DNA of 24,643 bases from Coriobacteriaceae bacterium. Its GTDB lineage: Bacteria; Actinomycetota; Coriobacteriia; Coriobacteriales; Coriobacteriaceae. Shown in pieces: positions 1 to 7,985 of the stretch. The stretch spans positions 8,628 to 33,270 of the forward strand of contig CABJEP010000019.1 of NCBI GenBank assembly GCA_902364645.1, read 5' to 3'. Made by a program: the position numbers and the translations under genes. The notes under the pieces are model-generated. The model was not told the DNA's origin. It searched no databases and saw only the letters and a list, made by a program, of their open reading frames with translations. Within the stretch, counting starts at the first letter, position 1, and every line of letters starts with the position of its first letter.

Positions 1-10
1 GGGGGAAGGG

Positions 11-36
11 GTGGGGAAAGGTGTTGAAAAATGGGG
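11..36 (+). promoter_or_regulatory. Candidate MraZ-binding boxes (10-bp spaced direct repeats)
   Basis: TGGGG at 12-16, the degenerate TGTTG at 22-26 and TGGGG at 32-36 lie at an exact 10-bp period just upstream of mraZ. In E. coli MraZ binds TGGGN direct repeats separated by 5 bp, which is the same spacing, and represses its own promoter. Here the second box overlaps the -35 and the third falls in the promoter spacer, the geometry expected for autorepression. The middle box is weak. Repeat and spacing are seen in the sequence; MraZ binding is inferred from the family. Confidence 0.6.
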
Positions 37-52
37 CGGTTCCCCATATTAT
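24..52 (+). promoter_or_regulatory. Sigma-A type promoter of the dcw cluster
   Basis: TTGAAA at 24-29 and TATTAT at 47-52 are separated by exactly 17 bp, a near-consensus housekeeping promoter. Transcription would start near 59-60, giving a leader of about 60 nt before mraZ that contains the second GC-rich hairpin (68-84). It is the best promoter-like sequence seen in region 1 and probably drives mraZ and the following genes. Confidence 0.7.
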
Positions 53-82
53 TGATGACGTCGACAGGCGGGGTGGTTCCCC
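33..82 (+). repeat. Two copies of GGGGYGGTTCCCC dyad flanking the start of transcription
   Basis: GGGGCGGTTCCCC (33-45) and GGGGTGGTTCCCC (70-82) are almost identical and 37 bp apart. Each sits in a longer inverted repeat with a 5-nt centre: ATGGGG/CCCCAT (31-36, 42-47) and GCGGGG/CCCCGC (68-73, 79-84). The first lies in the promoter spacer. The second would be in the mRNA leader, where it could form a short hairpin ahead of the mraZ ribosome-binding site. Function is unknown; an operator pair or an mRNA structure are both possible. Confidence 0.5.
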
Positions 83-120
83 GCGTACGTGCCATCTGAG
101 TAACCGAGGGGAGGGCGCAC

Positions 121-555
121 ATGGGAATGACTGGTGCATACGAGCGCAATCTCGATGCAAAAGGTCGTCTGTCCCTGCCTGCACCCCTTCGCGAGGAGCT
201 TGGAGAGCACGTTCGCGTGTTCAAAGCCCTGGATGTCGATGCTCTGTACGTGTTCTCTGCCGAGGCCTTCGATAAGTGGGTCGAAGGACTCTTCGCGGGT
301 CGTGAGGGCCACGAGGGTTTTAACCCGCGTGACATTAACGACCAGAAGCTCATGAGGGCGATCAACAAGCGCACCACGTCGATGGACGTGGACAGCGCCG
401 GTCGTATCGGTCTTTCCGAGTCTCTCCGCAAGCAGGCGAACCTCGACCGCGAGGTCACGGTTGTGGGCAACTACGACCACCTTGAGGTTTGGGACCGCGC
501 TACGGCCGATGAGGACGATGACGATGAGGCCCTGCTGGACCTCTTCTTCTCGTAA
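121..555 (+). CDS. mraZ: Transcriptional regulator MraZ
   Basis: 144 aa, the normal MraZ length. The protein is a tandem of two AbrB/SpoVT-like half-domains, each with the conserved DxxGR motif: D12-R16 in the N-terminal half and D91-R95 in the second. MraZ forms ring-shaped oligomers and binds direct repeats upstream of its own gene to control the dcw operon. The ATG is preceded by a strong purine-rich site (GAGGGGAGGG, from about 108). The C-terminal tail is very acidic (EDDDDE around 131-136). It is the first gene of the cluster, 20 nt ahead of rsmH. Identification is secure. Confidence 0.96.
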   Translation: MGMTGAYERNLDAKGRLSLPAPLREELGEHVRVFKALDVDALYVFSAEAFDKWVEGLFAGREGHEGFNPRDINDQKLMRAINKRTTSMDVDSAGRIGLSESLRKQANLDREVTVVGNYDHLEVWDRATADEDDDDEALLDLFFS

Positions 556-575
556 GGGCAAGGCACGGGTAACGG

Positions 576-1541
576 ATGGAGCGTGGGATCTTGACACAAG
601 AATATCGGCATGAACCTGTCATGCTCGGCGAAGTACTTGAATCGCTGCGGCTAAAGAGCGGCTCCGTTGTCTGCGATTGCACCCTTGGCGGTGCCGGCCA
701 TTCGGTAAAGATGGCCGCGCAGGTGGGGGAGACGGGCCTTTTGCTCGGCGTCGATCAGGACGACATGGCCCTCGAGGCCGCTGGCGCCCGTCTGGACCGC
801 GAGGTTCCCGGCGTTCCGCACCAGCTGCTGAAGGGCAACTTCGGCGACTTGGACGAGCTGCTTTGCTCGGCCGAGGTGCCCGGGGTCGATGGCTTCCTGT
901 TCGATTTGGGCGTTTCGTCACCGCAACTCGATATCCCTGGCAGGGGCTTTTCGTATAACGAGGACGCCCCATTGGACATGCGGATGGATCCGGGTAATAA
1001 CACCTTAAACGCAGCTGAGGTCATCAACACCTATAACGAACACGACCTCGCCCGGATTCTACGCGTCTACGGCGAAGAGAAGTTCGCCTCGCAGATCGCG
1101 CGCGAGATCGTGCGCCGCCGCGAGCAAGAACCGATCGAAACCACCGGGCAATTTGTCGAGATCATCAAGGCGGGTATCCCGGCTGCCGCTCGTCGGCATG
1201 GCGGACACCCGGCCAAGAAAAGTTTCCAGGCCATTCGCATCGAGGTCAATCACGAGCTCGATGTGCTCGAACGAGGGCTTGATGCCGCCACCAGGTGGCT
1301 CAACCCGGGCGGACGTATCTGCGTCATCTCGTATCACTCGCTTGAGGATCGTATCGTAAAGAATCACTTTAAGGAGATGAGCCAGGGGTGCACGTGTCCG
1401 CCGGAGATTCCGGTGTGCGTGTGCGGCAACGTGCCGATACTCAAGGTCATCACCCGCAAACCCCTGGTTGCCCAGCCTGATGAGGTTGAGCGCAACCCTC
1501 GGGCGAGATCAGCCAAAATCCGCGTGGCGCAGCGTCTGTAG
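576..1541 (+). CDS. rsmH: 16S rRNA (cytosine(1402)-N(4))-methyltransferase RsmH (MraW)
   Basis: SAM-dependent methyltransferase that modifies C1402 in the P-site region of 16S rRNA. The SAM-binding motif DCTLGGAGHS lies at residues 34-43, GVDQD follows at 58-62, and the family block FDLGVSSPQLD is near 110-120. The C-terminus (NPRARSAKIRVAQ) is typical of the family. 321 aa from this ATG, close to the usual 310-320. The start is uncertain: the ATG at 576 has only a distant AAGGG, while TTG at 591 has GGATGGAG (574-581) about 9 nt upstream and gives an N-terminus (MTQEYRHEPVM) more like other RsmH proteins. Conventional second gene of the dcw cluster. Confidence 0.95.
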   Translation: MERGILTQEYRHEPVMLGEVLESLRLKSGSVVCDCTLGGAGHSVKMAAQVGETGLLLGVDQDDMALEAAGARLDREVPGVPHQLLKGNFGDLDELLCSAEVPGVDGFLFDLGVSSPQLDIPGRGFSYNEDAPLDMRMDPGNNTLNAAEVINTYNEHDLARILRVYGEEKFASQIAREIVRRREQEPIETTGQFVEIIKAGIPAAARRHGGHPAKKSFQAIRIEVNHELDVLERGLDAATRWLNPGGRICVISYHSLEDRIVKNHFKEMSQGCTCPPEIPVCVCGNVPILKVITRKPLVAQPDEVERNPRARSAKIRVAQRL

Positions 1542-1631
1542 GCGCGACCGCGCGATATTGGACCTCCCGCTCGCACCATAAACGAAGCTTAAACACACTA
1601 CCAACGTACTCGGGATGGGAGGCGGCATATC

Positions 1632-2102
1632 ATGGGCTACAACACTTCAAACGCAGCACTCGCCTATGATATGAACGCCATGCCCGCCTATCGTGAGACG
1701 CCGCAGGCCCCCGTTGCTCCCCGTGAGCAGCGCACGCCGCGCTTTGATGTCTACACGGGCGCGGGCCGTCAGGCAAACCAGGCGGTAAGCCCGGTTTTCA
1801 TGAGCGTTCTTAAAACGTTTTGCATCATTGCGGCTATCTTCATGACGATCGGCGTCGCCCGCGTGGCGCTCGCCGGCGTTACGGCCCAGGTGCTCAACAG
1901 CAACGCCGAGCTTACCAACACGCTCGAAAAGGCGACCGATGAGAGCTCCGACCTGGAGGTCATGCATTCGGTCTATGGCGCCGACACGCGCATTCGCGAC
2001 CTTGCGGGCGCTTATGGCATGGTGGAGCCCAGCGAGAGCGTTACACTTGACTTTTCGCAGGATGCAGCCGCGGGCGCCAACGCGACCGCGACCGCTCAGT
2101 AG
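1632..2102 (+). CDS. ftsL: FtsL/DivIC-like septum formation protein
   Basis: 156 aa, small bitopic membrane protein. A cytoplasmic N-terminus of about 54 residues (P/Q/R-rich) precedes one hydrophobic segment at about 55-80. An extracellular helix with spaced hydrophobics follows at 84-112, likely the coiled coil that pairs with DivIC/FtsB. The tail IRDLAGAYGMVEP (121-133) matches the end of the FtsL family (usual form: A..GMv.P). Its place between rsmH and the class B PBP is the standard ftsL position. FtsL-FtsB-FtsQ activates FtsWI at the septum. Good ribosome site GGGAGGCGG at 1617-1625. Primary-sequence conservation is low in this family, so the name rests on topology, the C-terminal motif and context. 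Confidence 0.85.
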   Translation: MGYNTSNAALAYDMNAMPAYRETPQAPVAPREQRTPRFDVYTGAGRQANQAVSPVFMSVLKTFCIIAAIFMTIGVARVALAGVTAQVLNSNAELTNTLEKATDESSDLEVMHSVYGADTRIRDLAGAYGMVEPSESVTLDFSQDAAAGANATATAQ

Positions 2103-2119
2103 CAAGACGGTAGCTGAGT

Positions 2120-3985
2120 ATGACAAATGACTATCGCCGCGGTTCCGATGGGGGCCGCGGTTCTGGACGTCCCTCGTCGCGGGGACGTTCTGGTTATCAA
2201 GGAACGGGTCGGCAATCTTACAACGCCGGGCGGTCCCGTGGCAACGACCCGGCGTCGCGACTTCGCGGCTCGGGTGGCCCTCAAGTGCATAACACCAGGT
2301 CGCGCAAGAGTTCGTCGACCGAATGGCTCACGGGCACGCCGCTGCCTCGCCGCAAAGCCGTCATGGGATTCATCGGGCTTGGCTTGGGCTTGGGCGTCTT
2401 TCGCCTTGCCGACTATCAAATTGTCGAAGCCGATAAACTGCGCGAGCGTGCCGATGCGCGTCGCCTGCTTGCGCAGACCCTCTATGCCAAACGTGGCACC
2501 ATCTACGACCGCAACGGTAACGTGCTGGCGTCGTCGGTCGAATGTCGCAACATCGCCGTGAACCCGCAGCTTGTCGAGGACGTTGACAAGACGGTGTCGG
2601 CGCTGGTCAAGGCAACTGGAATCGATAAAAAGACCTGCCGCAAGCTCGTCGAGTCCGATGGAACCTGGGTGTATATCAAGCGCCAGGTGGACGAAGACGA
2701 TGCTGTGGCGCTGGAGAAGAAGAACCTGCCCGGCGTGCTTTTTGAGCAGGCCATGAAGCGCGTATATCCATACGGCAATCTGGCATCGCAGGTGCTGGGT
2801 GTAGTGAATGTAGACAACGACGGCTTGACTGGTCTCGAAAAGCAATACAACAAGCTTCTGACCGGCACGAACGGTTCTCTCGTACGCGAGCGCGCGAGGG
2901 ACGGCAGCTATATCGCGGGCGGTGCCTATAAAAAGGTGGCTGCGGTCGACGGCGTTGATATCGTGACGACGCTCGACGTCAATATCCAGCGTGCGGCCGA
3001 GGATGCCCTGGCAGAGGCAGTTGAGAAGACTAAGGCCAAGAACGGCTCGGCGCTGGTCACCGATCCTACGACAGGAGAGATCTTGGCAGCCTGCTCGTAT
3101 CCGACCTACGACCAGACCGATTTGGAAAACGCCAAGACCGAGGATATGAACCTGCGCCTGGTTACCGACGCCTACGAGCCCGGCTCGGTCTTTAAGACAC
3201 TCGTGGCGGGCGCCGGCTTCGACTTGGGCGTCGTGCGATCGAGTACGTCGTTTGAGGTGCCGGCGAGCATCAAGGTGGGCGACGATACCGTCACCGATGC
3301 CGACAAGCGCGACTATGCCATGACCATGGATGTGCGCGAGATGATGCGCCGTTCGTCCAACGTGGGCTTTGTCCTGGTGGGGCGCAAGATCGGTGCCGAC
3401 GACTTTGCCGCCTATGTGGACAAGTGGGGCATCGGTCACAGCTCTGGTGTAGATTTTCCGGGCGAGAGCCTGGGCATCGTCAAGGAGCGTGACCAGTATG
3501 ACGGCGCCACGCTGGGCTCGATGAGCTTTGGACAGGCGCTGTCTGTCTCGCCGATTGAGATCGCACGTGCCGTGGGCGGCATCGCCAACGGCGGCGTGAT
3601 GATGACCCCGCACTTCTATAAGTCCAGCAAAGGCGACGAGAAGGACTGGGGCGAAGGCGAGCGTGCGATTTCTGAGGATGCAGCATCCCAGGTGACATCG
3701 TGCATGCAGACGGTCGTGTCGGAGGGAACGGGCGTTGGCGGCGCGGTTGACGGCTATGACGTGGCGGGCAAGACCGGCACGGCCGAACGTGCCGACGAGA
3801 ACGGCGGCTACCTCAAGGAGAACTACATGTCGTCCTTTATGGGCTTTGCGCCGGCACAATCACCCAAGGTGCTGTGCTATATCACGCTCGACGGAACGCC
3901 GAGCGGCTCAGATGCCGCTGCGGTGCCGTTCCAGTCCATTATGGCCAACGCGCTCGACGTGCTGGGCATCCCGCGCACGAAGTAG
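2120..3985 (+). CDS. ftsI: Class B penicillin-binding protein, septal transpeptidase (FtsI/PBP2-type)
   Basis: 621 aa. A cytoplasmic tail of about 78 residues is followed by a membrane anchor at about 79-96, the PBP dimerisation/pedestal domain (conserved KRGTIYDRNGN, 124-134) and a transpeptidase domain. All three active-site motifs are present: SVFK with nucleophile S356 and K359, SSN at 412-414, and KTGT at 551-554. It crosslinks septal peptidoglycan as partner of FtsW. No PASTA domain follows; the protein ends about 70 residues after KTGT. The N-terminal tail is notably rich in R, G and S (residues 6-50). The start has a weak ribosome site and lies 17 nt after the ftsL stop, suggesting coupling. 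pbpB would be an equivalent name. Confidence 0.94.
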   Translation: MTNDYRRGSDGGRGSGRPSSRGRSGYQGTGRQSYNAGRSRGNDPASRLRGSGGPQVHNTRSRKSSSTEWLTGTPLPRRKAVMGFIGLGLGLGVFRLADYQIVEADKLRERADARRLLAQTLYAKRGTIYDRNGNVLASSVECRNIAVNPQLVEDVDKTVSALVKATGIDKKTCRKLVESDGTWVYIKRQVDEDDAVALEKKNLPGVLFEQAMKRVYPYGNLASQVLGVVNVDNDGLTGLEKQYNKLLTGTNGSLVRERARDGSYIAGGAYKKVAAVDGVDIVTTLDVNIQRAAEDALAEAVEKTKAKNGSALVTDPTTGEILAACSYPTYDQTDLENAKTEDMNLRLVTDAYEPGSVFKTLVAGAGFDLGVVRSSTSFEVPASIKVGDDTVTDADKRDYAMTMDVREMMRRSSNVGFVLVGRKIGADDFAAYVDKWGIGHSSGVDFPGESLGIVKERDQYDGATLGSMSFGQALSVSPIEIARAVGGIANGGVMMTPHFYKSSKGDEKDWGEGERAISEDAASQVTSCMQTVVSEGTGVGGAVDGYDVAGKTGTAERADENGGYLKENYMSSFMGFAPAQSPKVLCYITLDGTPSGSDAAAVPFQSIMANALDVLGIPRTK

Positions 3986-4112
3986 GGGGTTACAATCTTT
4001 GGGGCGTGGTTTGTTGTCCCATATGAGGGGTGTTCACATGCCCTGCACCACGCATGCGCGGCGCTGGGATACAATACGCCGATAGCATTATTAGGTTTAC
4101 AGGGGAGCTGCA
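3986..4112 (+). other. Spacer where murE is usually found
   Basis: This 127-bp gap is the longest between ftsI and murG. It contains GGGTTACAAT (3987-3996) and GGGATACAAT (4066-4075), two near-identical decamers whose TACAAT cores resemble -10 elements, though I see no convincing -35 for either. A 7-bp inverted repeat GCGTGGT/ACCACGC (4004-4010, 4047-4053) could form a hairpin with a 36-nt loop. There is no T-run, so it is not an intrinsic terminator. No gene of support is present. It may hold a weak internal promoter for murF onwards. Confidence 0.35.
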
Positions 4113-5537
4113 ATGATAGAGATCGCCGTCAACAACCTCGCGGCCGCAACAGGGGCCCGAACCGTGACGGGAGAAGTCGATCGGGTATGCCGCGGGTGCG
4201 TTATCGACTCGCGCCAGGTCGAGGAAGGGACGATTTTCGTCGCCTTTCCCGGTGAAAACGTCGACGGCAATGATTTTGCTTCCCGTGCCGTCCAGTCGGG
4301 TGCCGGCGCCGTCGTGATGACGCGTGAGCCCGATGCCGAGTTGGTCTCGCTGGCGCAGGACAAGGGATGCGCCATCCTGCTGACCGATGATCCCGAGGAG
4401 TTTCTGCTTCGTTTGGCGCACGCGTACCGCCTGGAGCTTGGCTGCCTGGTCGTTGGCATTACCGGTTCCATCGGCAAGACGACGACCAAGGACGTGCTCG
4501 CCGCTGTACTCGCCAAGCGCTATCGTGTCTGGGCCACCAAGGGCAATTTCAATAACCTGATCGGCATGCCGCTCACGGTGCTTTCCGCCCCGGCCGGTAC
4601 CGAGGTCCTGGTGCTCGAGATGGGCATGAACCATTTCCACGAGATCGAGCGCCTGTCCCAGTCCGCCAATCCCAACCTTGCCATCGTGAGTAAGATCGGC
4701 ACCTCTCACATCGGCATTTTGGGCAGCCGCGAGAACATCGCCCGCGCTAAGGCCGAGATTGTCCAGGGTATGTGCGCCGCCGGCGACTTCTTGCCGCTGC
4801 TGGTTTTGGGCGGTGAGGACGACTTTACGCCGTTCATTCGCGATACGTTCGCCCGGCCTGCTGGTATCGATGTGATGCTGGCCGGCGTCTCGGACGATGA
4901 TGAGGTCCGCGCCCGCGAAGTTCGTGTTGATGACGAGGGCCGTCCGGTCTTTACGCTCGATTTTGGTCAGGGCGAGACAATCGATACCATGCTTGCTATC
5001 CCCGGCGTGCAGTCCGTTCCAAATGCCGTTAAGGCCGCCGCGGTTGCCTATCGCCTGGGCGTGACGCCCGAGCAGATCGATGCTGCCTTTAGGGGCCTCA
5101 CAATCACCGGTCACCGCCAGGAGATCAAGCGCGCCAAGAGCGGTGCACGCATCATCGATGACTCCTATAACGCCAGCGCCGAATCGATGGCAGCCGGTCT
5201 CGATCTGCTGTGCTCGCTTTCGTGCGCGGGGTCTCGCATGGCGATCCTGGGCGAGATGGGCGAGATGGGCGATGAGGCTCCTCGCATGCATGAGCTCGTG
5301 GGCGCCTATGCCGCCGCCAAGAAGCTCGACATGCTGGCGTGCGTGGGTGGTGAGCTGGCCCAGCTTATGGCCGATGCCGCGCGCATGATGGGCATGGACG
5401 AGGACCGCATCCAGGTGTTCTCCGATTATCAGCAGGTGCTCGACCGCATGGGCGGCGCGCTTGAAAAACATGATGTTGTACTGGTCAAGGGTTCCCGCTT
5501 TGTTGAGCTCGACCGCTTTGTGGAAGGTGTGTGCTAG
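4113..5537 (+). CDS. murF: UDP-N-acetylmuramoyl-tripeptide--D-alanyl-D-alanine ligase MurF
   Basis: 474 aa cytoplasmic Mur ligase that adds D-Ala-D-Ala to the UDP-MurNAc tripeptide using ATP, completing the soluble precursor for MraY. The ATP loop GITGSIGKTTT is at 115-125, followed by the MurF-type block NFNNLIGMPLT (145-155) and EMGMNHFHEI (169-178). The C-terminal part carries DDSYNAS and GEMGEMGD, both typical of MurF rather than MurE or MurC. The ATG has a GGGGAG ribosome site. Only 3 nt separate its stop from mraY, so the two are almost certainly cotranslated. Confidence 0.96.
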   Translation: MIEIAVNNLAAATGARTVTGEVDRVCRGCVIDSRQVEEGTIFVAFPGENVDGNDFASRAVQSGAGAVVMTREPDAELVSLAQDKGCAILLTDDPEEFLLRLAHAYRLELGCLVVGITGSIGKTTTKDVLAAVLAKRYRVWATKGNFNNLIGMPLTVLSAPAGTEVLVLEMGMNHFHEIERLSQSANPNLAIVSKIGTSHIGILGSRENIARAKAEIVQGMCAAGDFLPLLVLGGEDDFTPFIRDTFARPAGIDVMLAGVSDDDEVRAREVRVDDEGRPVFTLDFGQGETIDTMLAIPGVQSVPNAVKAAAVAYRLGVTPEQIDAAFRGLTITGHRQEIKRAKSGARIIDDSYNASAESMAAGLDLLCSLSCAGSRMAILGEMGEMGDEAPRMHELVGAYAAAKKLDMLACVGGELAQLMADAARMMGMDEDRIQVFSDYQQVLDRMGGALEKHDVVLVKGSRFVELDRFVEGVC

Positions 5538-5540
5538 CCC

Positions 5541-6560
5541 ATGTTCGGCAATCCCTCGTATCCAACGTATCAGGCTTTTTTGGGGCTTGGCATCGCCGCC
5601 GCCATTGCGCTGCTGCTCATGCCGTGGTGGATCAAGCTGCTCAAGGTCGAGGGTATCGGCCAGCAGGTTCGTGCCGACGGCCCCAAGCGTCATTTGGTTA
5701 AGCAGGGAACGCCCACCATGGGTGGCGTTGTCATCCTCATCGCGATCTCGCTGACCTGCCTGCTGATGGGCAAGCTCACCACCGAGCTCGTGCTCGTGCT
5801 GCTCGCCACGCTGGCGACCGGCGTGCTGGGTCTGATCGACGACCTGACCTCCGTTACGCATGGGCGCTCGCTCGGTCTGACGCCTCATGCCAAGATGATC
5901 GGCCTAACCATTATCTGTGTCACCTTTACGGTGCTTGCCGTCAACTGGTGCGGCGTCGCCCCCGAGATTCGTTTTCCCGGTGGGTTGACGATCGACCTTG
6001 GCGTGCTTTCGACCACCATCTGCGGCTATTCGTTCCCGTGGCTCTACATTGTCTTTTGCTGGCTGATGATCGCCGGTCTTTCTAATGCCGTGAACCTGAC
6101 CGATGGCCTTGACGGTCTTGCTGGTGGCACCTCCATGATCGCCATGCTCGCCATGGCTGCCATGGCGTTTTTGCACGGAGACGTGAACCTGTCCATCTTC
6201 TGCACCGCGTGTGCCGGTGCCTGCTTGGGCTTTCTGTGGTTCAACTGCTATCCGGCGAGCATCTTTATGGGCGATACCGGCTCGCTTGCCCTGGGCGCCG
6301 CGTTTGCCTGCACGTCCATCATGACCAACACCGAGGTCGTCTCCCTTATCATCGGCGGCCTGTTTATCGTTGAGACCCTTTCGGTCATGATTCAGGTTGT
6401 CTACTTCCACTTTACGCACAAGCGCGTCTTCCTTATGGCGCCCATCCATCATCATTTCGAAAAGAAGGGTTGGGCCGAGACCAAGGTCGTCATCCGTTTT
6501 TGGATTATCGCTGCGGCCTTTGGTGCCGTTGGCCTTGCTTTGTTCTTCCAGTTGGGATAG
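5541..6560 (+). CDS. mraY: Phospho-N-acetylmuramoyl-pentapeptide-transferase MraY
   Basis: 339 aa polytopic membrane enzyme with about ten hydrophobic segments. It transfers phospho-MurNAc-pentapeptide to undecaprenyl phosphate, forming lipid I. Conserved catalytic and magnesium-binding elements are visible: D100-D101 in GLIDDL, the block NLTDGLDGLAGG (185-196), D245 in FMGDTGS, and the MraY-defining triple histidine HHH at 303-305 in APIHHHFEKKGW. TPTMGG near the N-terminus (57-62) is also diagnostic. It sits between murF and murD as usual. Length is slightly below the 360 aa of E. coli but normal for Gram-positives. Confidence 0.97.
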   Translation: MFGNPSYPTYQAFLGLGIAAAIALLLMPWWIKLLKVEGIGQQVRADGPKRHLVKQGTPTMGGVVILIAISLTCLLMGKLTTELVLVLLATLATGVLGLIDDLTSVTHGRSLGLTPHAKMIGLTIICVTFTVLAVNWCGVAPEIRFPGGLTIDLGVLSTTICGYSFPWLYIVFCWLMIAGLSNAVNLTDGLDGLAGGTSMIAMLAMAAMAFLHGDVNLSIFCTACAGACLGFLWFNCYPASIFMGDTGSLALGAAFACTSIMTNTEVVSLIIGGLFIVETLSVMIQVVYFHFTHKRVFLMAPIHHHFEKKGWAETKVVIRFWIIAAAFGAVGLALFFQLG

Positions 6561-6569
6561 TGGTCTTTC

Positions 6570-7976
6570 ATGCCTCTTGCTGATGTCTTTAGCCTGCTCG
6601 TTTTGGGTCAGGGCAAATCCGGTCTCGATGTCGCCCGCTGGGCGCTGGCACATCCCGAGCGCGTAAGTGCCGTTACCGTGTATGGCGGCGGCACCTCTGA
6701 GCCCAATGACGCCACGCGTGCGCTCGAGGCTGCTGGTGCGTCGTTTGTCTATGGGACCGAACAGGTCGAGGGCGCCTATGACGTATGCGTGACGTGCCCG
6801 GGCATCTCGGAGTTCTCGGGCTTCTTTAAGGCCGGGCGCGAGCATGCCGCCCAGATTATGGGTGAGCCCGAGTTTGCCTATCGCCTGTCGCCCGATAACT
6901 GGATTGCCATCACGGGCACCAACGGCAAAACGACCACCACGTCGCTGACCGATTATCTGCTCAAGGCTTCCGGTGAGGCCAGTGTAGCTGTCGGCAACAT
7001 CGGTGAGCCGCCTATCAACGAGATTGACGGCCGAGCCCACAACGAGTGGTTTGTGGCTGAGCTCTCGAGCTATCAGATTGCTACGACCACCGAGCTCCAC
7101 CCTCGCGTGGCGGTGCTGCTCAACATCACTCCCGACCACTTGGGCTGGCATAAGAGCCATAAGAACTATGCGCTTGCCAAGATCAAACTGTTTGACAATA
7201 TGGTCGATGACGATCTGGTGGTCGTCGACGTCGAAGACGCCGGCATTCACGAGTTCGATGAGTACATCTACACGCCGGGTCGTCGCATCTGCAAGGTTGC
7301 CTTTGACGAGCCAGAGGGTGAGGATGTCGCCTTTGTGCGCGATGGCAAGATGATCGTGCGCCTGAAGGGCGTCGAGACCCCGCTCATCGCTACATCCGAG
7401 CTCAAGATCTCGGGCCATCATAATGTTATCAATGCCCTGTGCGCTGCCACGGCTGTCCTGGCCGTCGGTGCCAATCCCGAGGGCATTTGCCGCGGTCTGG
7501 CCTCGTTCCAGCCGCTCGAGCACCGCGTGGAGCCGTGCGGCGAGATTGACGGAGTGCGCTACGTCAACGATTCCAAGGCGACCAACACCGACGCGGTCGA
7601 GAAGGCACTGACGGCATTTCCCGATGACAACGTGATCTTGCTGCTCGGCGGCCACGATAAGGGCACGCCGCTCACGGACTTCGCGCGCGTCGTTATGGAT
7701 AACGTGCGCTCGGTCGTCTGCTTTGGCGATGCGCGCGAGCGCTTTACCGCCGCTATGGACGAGGCCGATGTCGATGGCGATGTGGATATCGCCCAAGCGG
7801 ATGACCTACGCGATGCCGTGGACGTTGCCCGTTCGCTGTCGAGCCGTGGCGACGTGATCTTACTTTCTCCTGCCTGCTCTTCGTTCGATGAGTTCTCGGG
7901 CTATGAGGAGCGCGGCCGCGTGTTTAAGGACTACGTGGCTCAGCTTGCCGCTGCAGCGAAATCGCAAATGGAATAG
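6570..7976 (+). CDS. murD: UDP-N-acetylmuramoylalanine--D-glutamate ligase MurD
   Basis: 468 aa ATP-dependent ligase adding D-Glu to UDP-MurNAc-L-Ala. The N-terminal Rossmann-like domain starts with VLGQGKSG; the central ATP site is TGTNGKTTT (115-123). Further family blocks are NIGEP, ELSSYQI, NITPDHLGWH, GHHNVINALCAA and the MurD signature NDSKATNTD, then GGHDKG and LSPACSSFDEF near the C-terminus, the last two being hallmarks of MurD. It follows mraY by 9 nt; the ribosome site is poor, consistent with translational coupling. Cytoplasmic. Confidence 0.96.
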   Translation: MPLADVFSLLVLGQGKSGLDVARWALAHPERVSAVTVYGGGTSEPNDATRALEAAGASFVYGTEQVEGAYDVCVTCPGISEFSGFFKAGREHAAQIMGEPEFAYRLSPDNWIAITGTNGKTTTTSLTDYLLKASGEASVAVGNIGEPPINEIDGRAHNEWFVAELSSYQIATTTELHPRVAVLLNITPDHLGWHKSHKNYALAKIKLFDNMVDDDLVVVDVEDAGIHEFDEYIYTPGRRICKVAFDEPEGEDVAFVRDGKMIVRLKGVETPLIATSELKISGHHNVINALCAATAVLAVGANPEGICRGLASFQPLEHRVEPCGEIDGVRYVNDSKATNTDAVEKALTAFPDDNVILLLGGHDKGTPLTDFARVVMDNVRSVVCFGDARERFTAAMDEADVDGDVDIAQADDLRDAVDVARSLSSRGDVILLSPACSSFDEFSGYEERGRVFKDYVAQLAAAAKSQME

Positions 7977-7985
7977 GGGTTGCCG

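Noticed and set aside
4038..4085. 15-codon frame MPCTTHARRWDTIRR with a GAGGGG site upstream, as a leader peptide of murF
   Set aside because: No regulatory codon run, no coupled terminator/antiterminator, and the ribosome-site match can occur by chance in this composition.
2096..7796. Very long minus-strand open frames opposite ftsI, murF, mraY and murD (587-632 codons)
   Set aside because: They lie wholly antisense to well-identified genes, have no family motifs, and arise from codon bias in GC-rich DNA. Their translations are His/Arg/Gly/Asp-rich low-information sequence.
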